Source of the DNA: Diplolepis rosae
Taxonomy: Eukaryota > Arthropoda > Insecta > Hymenoptera > Diplolepididae
Direction: 5' to 3'
NCBI GenBank assembly: GCA_030998225.1
Contig: JAPYXD010000608.1
Coordinates: 1,518,501 to 1,582,500 of the forward strand
DNA: 64,000 nucleotides
The stretch's first letter is position 1. Every line of letters starts with the position of its first letter. The position numbers were made by a program, and so were the translations under genes. This document shows, in pieces, positions 1 to 11,400 of this stretch. Below the pieces are notes generated by a model. It searched no databases and was not told the origin of the DNA. It saw only the letters and a list, made by a program, of their open reading frames with translations.

Positions 1-415
1 CTTTAATAGGTCATACCTTAGAAAGAGATTTTTTATATCTTGCATGCAAGCATCATATGTGTGAACTAGTTTTTACAAGCATTTCCGACGGAAAAATAGA
101 TAACTACGAATTCAGTTGTACAGATTTTTAAACGGTTTCTAGAACCTTGGCTTGCAGTCAATGTGAATAATTTCCATTCTGAAATCGAAAACGAAACTGT
201 CAGGGAACACTTAGAATAGGGTGATGTATCGCAAAATATAAAATTTTTTAATACTCTAAAGCATATAGAGTAAATGCACCAATTGACAAGAAGGAACCTA
301 TTGTCTCGATTTTGAAGATCATGATTTCAGTTTTCTGCATGAGCTTCATTAATAAAATATTATTATCATAGTGATATCTCTTGCGTTGCTTTACAAAAGT
401 TTTAAAGCTATTTGT
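1..415. other. No gene recognised
   Basis: AT-rich sequence with short frames only. No splice-consistent exon of the host gene and no transposon family could be supported here. Confidence 0.5.
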
Positions 416-419
416 GGTA

Positions 420-1110
420 TTGGGTTGGCAACAAAGTCATTTCGCTTTTTTCCGCTAGTATATGGTATTTAACAGGTGACGTTTTATAGATTATTCAGGA
501 ATAAAATAGTTTCAAGTTTTGTTGTTTATTTATTGTTTTGCATTGACTTGAAATGGAGATTCCAGACGGTCATTTTCGTCACATTTTACTTTATTACTAC
601 CGAAAAGGTAAAAACGCAGTGCAAGCTCGGAAAAAGTTGTATGATATTTATGGTCAAGAATCATTAACAGAACGCCAGTGCCAGAATTGGTTTGCTCGTT
701 TTCGTTCCGGAGATTTTGACCTCAAAGATGCACCACGCTCTGCATGACCAACTGCAGTTAAAGACTACAAAATAAAAGCAATGATAGACAATAACCGGCG
801 TAGTACGACACGAGAGATCGCAAAGGAGCTTAACATATCACATACGTGCGTTGAAAGACATTTAAAACAACTTGGTTACGTTAATAAGCTCGATATTTGG
901 ATTTCTCACAAATTGAACGAAATTCAACTCACCAAACGAATTTTCATTTGCGATTCACTGCTGAAACGTAACGAAACCGATCCATTTTTAAAGCGGATCA
1001 TAACTGGTAATGAAAAATGGGTTGTTTACGATAACGTCGTGCGAAAAAGATCATGGATCAAACAAGATGAGCCTGCACATTCGTCTATTTTAAGTAAAAT
1101 CCCTTGTCGA
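420..1110 (+). mobile_element. Mariner element, 3'-truncated relic (cecropia/Ammar-like)
   Basis: The left end reads TTGGGTTGGCAACAAAGTC, which resembles mariner terminal inverted repeats. The transposase frame starts at 553 and stays in one frame to about 1100, broken by a stop at 745-747 where an SGRP-like turn after the first helix-turn-helix would be. Two N-terminal HTH segments are seen, then the region of the first catalytic Asp. That Asp is changed: the motif reads TGNEKW instead of the usual TGDEKW. The second and third catalytic residues and the right TIR are missing, so the copy is dead. The subfamily call is from memory of protein similarity and is tentative. Confidence 0.85.
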
Positions 1111-1149
1111 ATGATATTGGTAAAATCCTGGTGTAGTTCCTAATATTCA

Positions 1150-1885
1150 ATTATATTTCCAATTTATTGGGAAGATGCACGTATATTTATTTAAAACTGG
1201 TCAACTTGGATTTCTCACTTGGTACTTTCACATGCTATATCCGGACTCGACTACTGCTTATGGTCCAAAGTATCTGCTTATATAGGTAGTCTTTACTTTC
1301 AATTCACTAGACCCAGGTATTAGAGATTGTATGCCATGTACAAATAACATTTGTTGTTGCATTGCAATCTAAAAATATAATAGCTGCTGTTGAGCATTAA
1401 TCATTCTTCGTATTATTGCAACAATAATATTAATAATAATGACAATAGCATTAGTTGTTTATTGTTTTTAGTAAAATATAATATTTGTAGTGAGACGTTA
1501 ATCATGAATTATATTTTGTTCATTGTTATAATTCGATATTATAATTAGTAATAACAATCATATAATGTTGATAATAATAATAAAATAATATAATAATAGT
1601 CATGGATACGTGACAATATAAACGTATTCTTGTGCAAGACTGTTTTAAGAGATAAAATATTAGATTGTTGAAAATGCTCATATTTCACTGTTTACAAAGC
1701 ATTGTAAATTCATGCAAGGACACTTACAGAATACAAATAATATGTATGATAATTAACTGTATTGTTACGAAAAAAATAGGCGAACTAATTGGTAACCGAG
1801 TTATTTTTTCAGAGAAAAAATTCTTCCTGTTATTTCAAATGCTATGTATTATCCATAATGCAACAGTAAATAGTGAAAGTCAATA
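1150..1885. other. AT-rich spacer, no gene
   Basis: Very AT-rich, with clustered ATA/TAA trinucleotide runs around 1420-1600 (imperfect TAA microsatellite). A 73-codon frame at 1665-1886 resembles nothing I recognise. Confidence 0.5.
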
Positions 1886-1889
1886 ATTC

Positions 1890-2950
1890 ATATACGAGGA
1901 CAGGCCAATAAGTCCTTACGAAATGTACCAGATGGCGCTCCAAGTATTGAAAGAAGTATATTCATAAAGAACGCCATCTCTTTATAGACTGCTGTCAAAT
2001 TTCCAGCCAAACCCTAGCGAACCGGCTGAACGCTAAGGAATCCATCGCGTAGTTCGATTTTCACAATCGATCAAAGTAAACAAGTCTTGTGAATCCAATA
2101 AAATGTAGAAAAACGGATTTCGTACAGTAATTGAACACTTCTGCATGAAAGGTAATACACCAAAAGAAATAAAACCCGAGTTAAATGAAGTTTATGGCAC
2201 ATCTACACCATCGTTTAAAAATGTGTACAATTGGATAAATGAGTTTGAACGTGGCCGTACAACCGCTCGTGAAGAACTCTGTTCGGGATGTCCAGTTGAG
2301 GCAGCGATGCCAGAAATTATCTAAAAATTTCACGATATGATTTTGAACGATCGACGAGTGAAAATAGGAAAAATGTTTTAAGCCATAGGAATTTCACATG
2401 ACACGGTAATTACAGTTTTGCATAAAAAATTGTCTATGAAAAAGTTGTTGGCAAGATAGATGCCGCTTTTACTTACTGTCGAGAATAAACGCAACCGTTT
2501 GACCGATTCGATAGCTGGTTTAGTGATTTCCTGTCGCAATTCTAGTGAATTTCTGCGTCGGCACATCACTATTATTGAAACTTGGATCCATTTTTACAAG
2601 CCTGAGAAAAAGGAACAGTCTAAACAGTAGACAGGTTGGGCAAATAAATCAAGTCAATGCATAGGTGCACACCTGTGCTGTTGTGATGGCGAAATTGCAC
2701 AAATTGAAGTTCAAATTGTTGACGCACCTACCGTATTCGCCGGATTTAACCACCAATGATTTCTTTCTGTTTCCGAACATGAAAAATTGTCTTGCCGGAA
2801 AGAGATTTGAGTCAAACAAGGACATTATCACCAAAACTGCGACCCATTTTTAAAAAGTTCTAAAATCTTACTTTTTAGACGGCTTGAAAAAATTAGAAAA
2901 TTGTTCGGCCAAGTATATCGAGCAAGAAGAAGACAAGTCGAAAAATAAAA
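1890..2950 (+). mobile_element. Mariner relic, internally deleted (vertumnana/irritans-like)
   Basis: Starting near 2113, the conceptual product follows the mariner order: first HTH, GRTT-type linker, second HTH, the LARWMPLLLT region, then the block of the first catalytic Asp. There the usual DETWIH reads IETWIH, so the Asp is lost. At about 2638-2665 the frame jumps from the QWTG-type motif straight to the HTCAVVMAKLH region. This removes the stretch holding the second catalytic Asp. The C-terminal PYSPDLTTNDFFLFPN motif follows (Ala-Pro-Ser of the family is Thr-Thr-Asn here), ending near 2945. Several stops and frameshifts are present. The boundaries are approximate because matching TIRs were not found. 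Confidence 0.8.
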
Positions 2951-4045
2951 GTAAGCCAATCCAAAATTATGTGATTCTTTGTGTTTTTGCAAGAAATTCA
3001 TTATTATTATCAATTCATTGATAAAAATCAGGCCCGAATTTCCGCAAATCAGTAAAAGGAAATAAAAGTCAAAAATCATTTTAAAATTTTTATTGTGTCG
3101 AAATTATACGGCTGAAATGTCACATGTTTTATGGATGAAATTCCCGATTTTAATTATTTTCAAATCCTAAATGTCTGAGGTAATTTCACAATAATTTTAT
3201 TCCTTTAAAAATCTTAAAAGGGTTTAACAAATAACAAATAAGTTTTCCCGTAGAATAAACAAAGAAGAGTTACTTTTATCGTGGCCTACTAACTGTAGGT
3301 TCACGGTTAGTCGCAACTCGAGCTAACAACAACCAAGTTGATGAAGTACAATTAATAAGTCCACCAATATTATATAATCAACCAAAATTCAGCCCTGGGT
3401 GGAATTAACAAAATTGAAAAATCAAATAAATGGAGTCCAGAATGTCCCTGTGTATGGGAGGACTTGGGATCATGCATGATCAGATTTCTTTAAGGACGTT
3501 CTTCTGATAAATGAATAAAGAAGAACTATTCTATGCCTTCTATCTATTTTCCCCCGTCCGCGTAGCATCTCACCTTAATATTCTCAAGGACCAGTAACCA
3601 ACCTCGAGAACCTTGCAAATTTTGATTCCCACCTCAGTAGTCAGTTTTGGCATTCTTTTCCTTTATTGAAAAGTTGATTGATTGATTGAGACTCTCATAG
3701 TCGATAGGTAATAAATATTTGTCATATGCATTTAAGTAAGAACCATATCATAAATTACAAGATTCAGCATTGTGTATAATGAGTTTTTGTTGTTAGAATT
3801 TTTTTTTTTACTTTATTAGCGTTATAAATATATGTACACATTCAATGCAATTGATGGGTTTTAAAATTTTTAAGGCATATTATTGTAATTTTCAAGTGAA
3901 AATTTAACCCTACTGCATGTTTTTAATTCTATCGAGTTCTACAATTTTAGTTGAATTCGTATCTCGGTATCGCATAGAATATAGTTGGTACAGTATTGAC
4001 GAAGTTGTTGGTAAATTTGATATTCATTCCCATATACCAAGCTAT
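2950..4045. other. No gene recognised
   Basis: AT-rich spacer between a mariner relic and a long inverted-repeat element. A frame at 3917-4057 ends exactly where the inverted repeat begins. It was considered as an exon and rejected on phase. Confidence 0.4.
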
Positions 4046-6141
4046 CTAATAACACAGGTCCACAAAAAAAGTGGAATGAACTTTACATGTGAGTATACTA
4101 CCCCTATGGATTTTGAGCCGCTGAATCCGAATCCGGTCTCAGAATTTCCCCTGGACCCCCCAGTCTTCCCCTAGCCTAGGGGAAATGCGTGAAATCTTGG
4201 AAATTTCAGTATCAGTAAAAGCAATTTTTATCTACGCAATATTAAATAAAACGATAATGTTTTCATGTATCTCGAGTCGCTTAGTTCGAATCTCACTGTA
4301 GAATTTCTCTAGAGTACCTCAGAATTCCACTAGCCTTTGGAAAAAAGTGTTAAGCTGAGCAAAACTTGCAATTGCTGGAAGGTTCTATTTTTGCGCAAGA
4401 AAGCTTATATATTTTCGTATTTTTAGTTCCTGAATTCATATCTGAAGTGAAAAATGTTCCACAGTACTTCAGAATTTCCCTAGCCTAGGGGAAATGTGCA
4501 AAGATAAGGGAAGCTTACAATTTCACGTAGCCTTTTTTTTTTATACGGAGAAGCTTATGTCTTCTCGTCTTTCGAGTAGCTGAATTCATATCTAATATCA
4601 GAGTTTTTCTACAGGACCTAGAAATTTTCCTAGTCTAAGGTAAAAAGTGTAGTACGTGGGTTTTACGGTGACTTGACTTTTACATGGAAAAGCTGACGAG
4701 CATATATCATGTGTTTAAGCATTGTGAGGGACAAAACTAAAATTTGTCCTCGTTTTTTCTGTTTTGTATTTTACTATCTAGCATAGAAAAGAAAAGTTAT
4801 AATTGAGAAAAACTACAGTTTCAATGTGGGTCAAACTTATGTATTTTAAAATTCGTAGCATGATTGAATCACACACAGGTTACGAAATATTTTTGACTCT
4901 CTTAATTTAACCTGGCCCTGTGGAAATAAATTTCAGTCCCAGAGAATTACTCCACGTTCATATGTAAATATATCAATATCCTACGAAAATTCTTCTCCCC
5001 CCTCTCGATATTAAACTTGGTTTGATGAAACAGTTTGCTAAATAACGGAACAACGAAGGAGATTGTTTCAGATACTTAGGAAATAAATTTCCTAGTATAT
5101 CTGACGCCAAATTGAAGGCAGAAATTTTCGATTGTCCTAAAATTTGTAAATTGTTTAATGATGACAAGTTTACTGACAGTGTGAATGATAGGGAGAAAGC
5201 TGCTTGGATCCGTTTCAAGGAAGTTGTCGAAAATTTCTTAGGTAACTTTAAAAGCGACAACTATAAGAAAATAGTGAAAAACATGTTGCAAAAATTTCAA
5301 GAACAAGGTTGCCTTATGAGCATAAAATTACACTTCCTTGATTCCCATCTCGAACACTTCCCTGAAAATCTTGGTGATTACAGTGAGGAACGAGGAGAGC
5401 GTTTCCACCAAGATATCAAAGAAATTTAGCGTCATTATCAGGGACGATGGGATAAACACATGATGGCAGATTTTTGCTGGTTTTTGAAGAGGGATGTTGC
5501 AGGTGAAAGCAAAAAAAAGAAAGAGGAATCCACTCTGTCGGACGTTTGACGATAAAAGAACAATGAAAAGACGAACAAACTAATATCATGGAATTTTTTC
5601 TAGGCTAGGCAACTCAGAAGACTGAAAGATATCAGCTTTCCCGTACGAAAAAGGCCTGCATGAAACTTCGATTTTTGCACAATTTTCTACGTTTTTCCCT
5701 AGGCTAGGGAAATTCTGAAGTACTGTGGAAAATTTTTCACGTCAGATATGAATTCAGGAACTCAAAACACGAAAATAAATAAGCTTTCTTGCGTAATAAT
5801 AGAACCTTCCAGAAATCGCAAGTTTTCCTCAGCTTAACACTTTTTCCCCCAGGCTAGTGGAATTCTGAGGTACTCTAGATAAATTCTACAGTGATATTCG
5901 AACTAAGCGACTCGAGATACGTGGAAACATTGTCGTTTTATTTAATATTGCGTAGATCAAAATTGCTTTCACAGATACTGAAATTTCTAAGATTTCACGC
6001 ATTTCCCGTAGGCTAGGGTAAAAATGGGGGTCCAGGGGAAATTCTGAGACCGGATTCGGATTCAGCGGTTCAAAATCCATAGGGGCAGTATACTCACATG
6101 TAAAGTTCATTCCACTTTTTTTTTGTGGGCCTGTGTAATTA
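4046..6141. mobile_element. 2.1 kb DNA element with roughly 550-600 bp inverted arms
   Basis: Sequence from about 4046 to 4650 reappears in reverse complement at about 5585 to 6141 with moderate divergence. Examples are the ACACAGGTCCAC end against GTGGGCCTGTGT, and blocks containing CCGAATCCGGTCTCAGA, GAACCTTCCAG-like and CCTAGGCTAGGG motifs. The arms contain recurring CTAGCCTAGGGGAAAT-type sub-repeats. The interior (about 4700-5560) carries a protein-like frame annotated separately. The structure fits a non-autonomous class II element with very long TIRs. The superfamily is unknown, and no clear target-site duplication could be assigned. Confidence 0.8.
5040..5520 (+). pseudogene. Transposon-associated ORF fragment inside the long-TIR element
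   Basis: The frame is open from before 5112 to 5429 and continues recognisably after a stop to about 5510. Recognisable blocks are RNNEGDCFRYLGNKFPSI, KAAWIRF, VENFLGN, MSIKLHFLDSHL, FPENLGDYSEERGERFHQD and GRWDKHMMADFCWFLKRD. I recall a conserved insect/arthropod ORF of this kind, repeated in genomes and annotated only as uncharacterised. I cannot name its function. The fragment looks like the C-terminal third. Its place between the inverted arms suggests it is a piece of the parent element's own gene or a captured one. Confidence 0.6.
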
Positions 6142-6298
6142 ATGACATTTTCTCAGTTCACACTGTTTTGTATTTTTTTGACCTAAATTCAAAATTTTCC
6201 TCAAAAATCATCCATTAAACTTTCTGTAATTTTCTTTGTACTTAAACGCTTCTAAAATGTGTTTATTATAACATTATTAATGAAGATTTTGGTTTTAG
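6142..6298. other. Intron end before host exon
   Basis: AT-rich tail of an intron. It ends in TTTGGTTTTAG just before the first host exon, which is a weak polypyrimidine tract with an AG acceptor at 6297-6298. Confidence 0.6.
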
Positions 6299-7262
6299 TT
6301 ATCATTATGGATCAGAATCGAATCCTATCACTGAAAATATCATGGATATAGATTTAAACAATATCGTTGCTGTTTCTGGTAATGAAATTACAGAAACTAA
6401 AGTTGATGGCAGGTTGAATATAATAGATAAATCAAAAGGAAAATTAGAAAACGAAGAAAGCAAGAAGTCACTTGTTCCTTTACAGGATAGAGAACTCATG
6501 GAAAACATTTTAAGTGACAGAAAAAAGGATGTCTCATTTGAAAAAAATCAGATCTCAATACAGATGCAGAATTTCAACAATAAATCTGTATTACCTACCA
6601 CAAAAAATGCTGATAAAATTAATGCTACTACTTTGGTGACAAAAAGTCAGATTTATAGTCCTAATAAACAGAAAAAGCTGGTGAAACCTGGGGACAGTAG
6701 AACAGATTCTGGAATTCAAATCACGAAACCTGTTAAAAGTGTAAAGAAATTAAAGGACCGGTCACTTTCAGTAAATTTTGACGCGAATTCTGAAGCAGTG
6801 AAATCTGTGTCAAGTCCTGTGGAACGTCGACAATCAAAAATTTTCGAAACGAAAGAAAAATTCAATCAAATAGCGTCTAACGTAGAAAGTGAGAAACCGA
6901 AGAAAATTTTTATTCCTGGTGTCAATGTGGGAGGAGCAAAGCGAGCTTTTGAAAGAAAAGTTAGTCTAAATTCCAGGACGGTGTCTCAATCTTCTAAAAT
7001 GAAGAACTCCAAAGTTCTTGAAAATTGTTCTAAAACTGATCTTGATAAATTAAATAATGATGATGATAAAAGTAAGAAAAAAGCCATTGAGACAATTACT
7101 GAAGCGATTGAAAAAAAATCCTCTAATAATGATCTCAATTCGGAACTGGATCTAATAATACAAGTTGGTTTGAATGATGCACGGTCGTCTACTATTTTGG
7201 TTTCTTCTCCAAAAGAAGTAAATTTTACAGGAGAAACAGATAATATTTTACAGCCAAAATTG
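6299..7262 (+). CDS. Host gene, internal exon 1 of 5 seen (Ser/Lys-rich protein)
   Basis: This 964 bp exon is bounded by an AG acceptor (6297-6298) and a strong donor GTGAGT at 7263. The first base completes a split codon and the exon ends in phase 0, matching the next exon. It is open throughout: 321 codons, beginning YHYGSESNPITENIMDI. The product is rich in Ser, Lys, Asn and Glu, has no predicted membrane segment or globular domain I recognise, and contains basic phospho-site-like patches. Two short stretches, KDVSF (6525-6539) and KEVNF (7212-7226), fit the loose PP1-docking pattern K-x-V-x-F, but that pattern is common by chance. The protein is probably disordered, scaffold-like or cytoskeletal. 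The gene identity is not recognised. The ATG at 6342 is internal, because the open frame runs back to the splice site. Confidence 0.85.
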
Positions 7263-7319
7263 GTGAGTGAATTATTCGCTTGATTATTGACTTTGTTAGT
7301 TAGAAAAATAAACTGAATC

Positions 7320-7843
7320 TTAAGGCTATGTCGTAAGTGGGCCACGTGACCAAGTCAGTCCTCGGATCGATATTTTTGTTGTCCACATTTGAAATTAAAA
7401 GTTGAAAGAAAGCGGAAAAAAATTTAGGAAAACGTTAATAAAGTAGAATTGAAAGTGTGAGTGAAGAGCTAGATCGTGCGCATACAGAGTTGTATGGGGA
7501 CGGCCGATGTTCGCATAACTGTTTATTTATGAGAATTTTTTTTTACATTTATAAAAATTTAAGACCAGATAGACCTTCTTTATTGTCTTTTAATCAATTT
7601 CCCCAAGTTTGAAATCGATATCTCATTTCATGCCGAAATGCAACAGGTGCCAAAAATAATCCATATTTAATTTCTTCGAAAAAATTTTTTTTAGGAAATT
7701 TTACCCAAATGAAGCAGATAAATGTAGTTTATTCTTCTCTCTACCATTTCCCAGTTTTAGAACGGTACGTTTATTAGAAAAAGTTATATGGGTGAAAAAA
7801 ATGTATGACTTGGTCACATGGCCCGTCTGGGACATAACTTTAA
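7320..7843. mobile_element. TTAA-flanked MITE, about 520 bp
   Basis: The left end, GGCTATGTCGTAAGTGGGCC followed by ACGTGACCAAGTCA, is matched by the reverse complement of the right end near 7804-7839 (TGACTTGGTCACATGGCCC to GACATAACT). TTAA lies on both outer edges (7320-7323 and 7840-7843). A TTAA duplication is the hallmark of piggyBac-type insertion. There is no coding capacity. The element starts 58 bp after the donor of the upstream host exon and directly abuts the next foldback. Confidence 0.7.
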
Positions 7844-7845
7844 TA

Positions 7846-8757
7846 TATATGTGTCATTCCATATTAGATTGACAGTCGATGTCGCAGATTTGAAAGAGAT
7901 AATTTTTTTTCGGTTCTTTATCAACAATAAATAGACACATATTTTTTTGTTTGGCCAAAAAAAATTTTTTACAAGCATAGGATTTTTCGAATTTTTTAAG
8001 AAATGATATTTTTGACATAGCAAGCGCACTTTCAAGCCTGTTTATCTTGAAAACAATTGTTTGAACGAGATAATTTTCCATATTACGAAAGTTAGGGTTT
8101 TGACTCTTCTTTACATAGATTGTTGCGAAAAAATTGTTTAAATATTTTTTAACATACAAAAGTAAAGAAATAAACGCAAAATTGTTTTTTTCCAAATTTG
8201 GCCCCTTTCGAAATTTTTTTTTTCGTGGATTTAGATTCTTTGAAGTCTGTTATAAAATATGACGATTGAATCAAAATGGCTGGATCATTCATTCGGAAGT
8301 TATGAAATTTTGAAGATCCCCGCGCGGCCTCGCGCGCAATTCGGGCGCTTCCCCACGCGGCGAGCGTTTACCTTTACTTTTAGCGCTGATAACTTACGCC
8401 CGATAAAACGCTCGCCGCGTGGGGAAGCGCCCGAATTGCGCGCGAGGCCGCGCGGGGCTCTTCAAAATTTCATAACTTCCGAATGAATGATCCAGCCATT
8501 TTGATTCAATCGTCATATTTTATAACAGACTTCAAAGAATCTAAATCCACGAAAAAAAAAATTTCGAAAGGGGCCAAATTTGGAAAAAAACGATTTTGCG
8601 TTTATTTCTTTACTTTTGTATGTTAAAAAATATTTAAACAATTTTTTCGCAACAATCTATGTAAAGAAGAGTCAAAACCCTAACTTTCGTAATATGGAAA
8701 ATTATCTCGTTCAAATCTGCGACATCGACTGTCAATCCAATATGGAATGACCCATAT
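7846..8757. mobile_element. Foldback element with GC-rich hairpin core
   Basis: The two ends read ATATATGTGTCATTCCATAT and, in reverse complement, ATATATGGGTCATTCCATAT. The arms pair almost to the centre. The innermost roughly 50 bp of each arm (about 8319-8369 and 8407-8457) is extremely GC-rich (GCGCGGCCTCGCGCGCAATT and onward), around a loop of about 37 bp that includes TTTAGCGCTGATAACTTACG. The left arm has an extra segment of about 155 bp (about 7900-8060) missing from the right arm. No protein is recognised. The ends are shared with the foldback at 57.7 kb. Confidence 0.85.
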
Positions 8758-8759
8758 AT

Positions 8760-9218
8760 ATTTTTTTCGAGCAAAAACTTACTGAAATGTTTTTTATATT
8801 ACACTATGTGATTATTGTATAGCAATTACTTCCATACTATTAGATTCTCTATAATTGTAATTGTTTCCAGCATAGTATCATAAATATTTTCATCCTTGTA
8901 AATTTCAATGTATGTTCATAATTTTATCATAAGAATACTTACATTAACAGTTTTAACATCTTATAAAATTAACTTGAAACTTGGACACATAAAATGTTTA
9001 TATTTTGCGTGTTTTGAAAATTAAAATGTGGAAAATCTTTTTAAACGTGGGATTTGCATAGATTTTTACGAAAATTTTAAAGAAAACCACATTCATTAGA
9101 AATAGCAAAGTGGAACTTGTGACATAAATACTAGATCTACTAGATCAGTAAAGATGACTGATTTTAGGTTTTGTTAAAAAAAACAGCAAATAATGTTTAT
9201 GTGTCATATATATATATA
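8760..9218. other. AT-rich spacer
   Basis: No gene or repeat family was recognised. A short TA dinucleotide run sits at about 9207-9219, next to the following mariner insertion. Confidence 0.5.
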
Positions 9219-10265
9219 TTGGATCTATAACTTAATTCGTGCGATTCTTTTCAAAATTTGAACGTTTATTTAAGAAACACATGTACAATAGTATTATTCA
9301 CAGTATTGCCCATCTGAAGCTATGACTTTTTCCCATCTTTCTGGCAATTTGTGGATTCCATCGCAAAAGAACTGCGCTGGCTTGGCGGTCAAGAATGAAT
9401 TAAGCCAATTTTTAATACCCTGTTCTGATGTGAACCGTATTCCAGTGAGGGCGTTCTGCATCGACCGGAATAAATTGTAGTCAGAAGGGGCAAGGTCTGG
9501 CCTATAAGGCCAATACAGAGCATTACCTTCGCGCCATGAATATTCGGCTTTGCCGTTGATTTGGCTGGTTGGCCGGGTTTCACATATGATTTTTTGCGCT
9601 TGGGGTTGTCGTAATGGATCCATTTTTCATCACCAGTAACAATCCGATGCACAAAAGACTTGTTTTTGTGGCGTTCCAGCAGCATTTCGGACATGCAAAA
9701 CCGCCTTTCAACGCCTCTCGGCTTGAGTTCATGTGGAATCCAATTCCCTTGCTTTTGAATGTACCCGGCTGCTTTTAAACGCTTTGAAATGGCTGCTTGA
9801 GTGACTCCCAAAGATTCTGCGAGCTCTTCTTGTGTTTGGCAACAATCTTCATCGAGTAATGCTTCCAGTTCTTCATCTTCAAACTTTTTTGACTGCCCAG
9901 GACGTTCTTCGTCTTCCAAGCCAAAATCACCACTTTTAAATCGTGCAAACCACTTTTGGCACGTTCGCTCAGCTAGAGCATGTTCACCATAAACTTCCAC
10001 CAAAATACGATGACTTTCGGCAGCAGTTTTCTTCATATTAAAGTAATGAAGAACTTCCCTCAAAAACACTTTTTCAGGCACAAAGTTCGTCATATTTGAG
10101 TGAAAAAATATTATTGTTGTTTACGCTTCAAATGAGTGAAATATACTGAAAAAGACGCACAATGACAGTAGCTTTCCAACGCATGTTCGGAATATTGGAA
10201 CGATGGAATAATAATCAAGTTACGCCATCTCTTAGCAAACCGCACGAATTAAGTTATAGATCCAA
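9219..10265 (-). mobile_element. Mauritiana-type mariner, copy 1, internally deleted
   Basis: The outer ends are perfect inverted repeats (TTGGATCTATAACTTAATTC at the left and its complement at 10246-10265). The minus-strand transposase starts at 10093. It has HTH 1 (KKTAAESHRILVE), CQKWFARFKSGDFG, HTH 2 (LGVTQAAISKRLKAAGYIQK), VPHEL-type linker IPHELKPR, and an intact first catalytic Asp in VTGDEKWIHYDN. The frame then jumps after NIHGAKVMLCI to the PDLAPSDYNLF block at about 9530. This removes the middle including the second Asp, and shifts the frame. The C-terminal KLPERWEKVIASDGQY remains (9294-9350). Length is about 1.05 kb against about 1.26 kb for copy 2. Three copies of this family are in the window. 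Confidence 0.93.
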
Positions 10266-10308
10266 TATATTATGATATGCTTGTAGCTCTAATTTAAAAA
10301 AAAATGGT

Positions 10309-10606
10309 GCGCATTTGATAAATAAAATGGTGTGTGTTAGAGAAAAAACATAAGACTAAACATCATGTTTTTGCAATGTGAAACATGAAGTCAGAGGTTC
10401 AACTTAACAACTTTTACTTCACGCACGCTATTGTGGGCACATTTAATTGTTTCTTTGTATAGTAAGTGCAAATGTATTCATAATAGCGCGCGTAAAGTAA
10501 AACTTGTTAAGTTGAACTTCTGACTACATGTTACGCTTTGCAAAAACATGATGTTCAGTTTCATGTTTTCTCTTTTATAGCACGCACCTTTTTATTTATC
10601 AAATCA
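10309..10606. mobile_element. Small foldback/MITE, about 300 bp
   Basis: The left arm, GCGCATTTGATAAATAAAAT onward, with ACATCATGTTTTTGCAA and TTCAACTTAACAA, is mirrored by the right arm, with TTGTTAAGTTGAA, TTGCAAAAACATGATGTTCAG and TTTTATTTATCAAATC. The arms are roughly 120 bp with a loop near 10420-10490. No coding capacity. Flanking duplications were not resolved. Confidence 0.75.
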
Positions 10607-10609
10607 TAT

Positions 10610-11400
10610 ATAATATTAAAGAACAGTTTTCCGTATTTTATTATCACACTCTTAGACTTTAAAAAAATTACGTCGAAACAATTGTTTTTCCAAAATCGCG
10701 ACCTTGGAGCGTCCTTAACCAAACCTTCCAAAATGGCAGACAATTAAAAAAAAATTTTGAGTTGAAAAGGGCTGTAAAAATTAAATAAAAAAGCTTTTCC
10801 AAAAACGCTCGTGTCCTGACCTAGCGATATAGCTGCTGAAAAATTTAAAAACAAGAAATTCCGGGTATTCCAAATATTCTAGACGGGTTCTTGCCAAAAC
10901 TTTCGCAAAACACGACTTTTGGGGAAACACGTTTAAACATAGTTTTTAAATCCTTGGCGGTAGACGACCCCCTTAATATAGTTTACAAGGTATTTTAAAC
11001 TCAAAAATTACATCCAGTTTTGCGTAACACCCAACCCTCTAACCGGTAAATTTCTGAAAATGAAAAAAAAAATTCACGTTCTCAGTCTGACTTCTCACAC
11101 TAAACTGTTGACAAAATCGAACCGAAACTTCAGAATGCATTTCAACCTTCGAGAGAAATGTTACTGAATATATTATTATTTATTATTAAGTTATAGCATC
11201 AAATTCGACCTGGAAATATAGTTAGAAGCGGTGCGCGCCAAGCAGATAGAACGGAGCGGCCCGGCCAGCGCCCGAGCGTCTTCAGCGAGGCAAATGCGCT
11301 GTAGCTGCCCTCGTACTATATTATATTGCATTACATAGGATTTGAAAGTTTTACTCGAGCAGATATTTATTTTCAAATACCGTCAGGCTAGAAGGCCTCG
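10610..11400. other. No gene; includes a GC-rich patch
   Basis: Mostly AT-rich with no supported gene. A GC-rich block at about 11222-11300 stands out from its surroundings but has no recognised content. It lies just upstream of the Mutator-like relic and could be its 5' untranslated end; that is inference. Confidence 0.4.

Noticed and set aside
3917..4057. Frame preceded by an AG and ending at CAG-GT, looking like a host exon (RYRIEYSWYSIDEVVGKFDI)
   Set aside because: It ends in phase 0, while exon 6299 needs phase 2. The supposed donor is GTCCAC, and that site is exactly where the inverted repeat starts.
9801..9992. Ser-rich plus-strand frame repeated at 29188-29379
   Set aside because: It is the antisense of the mariner Glu/Asp-rich segment in two copies.
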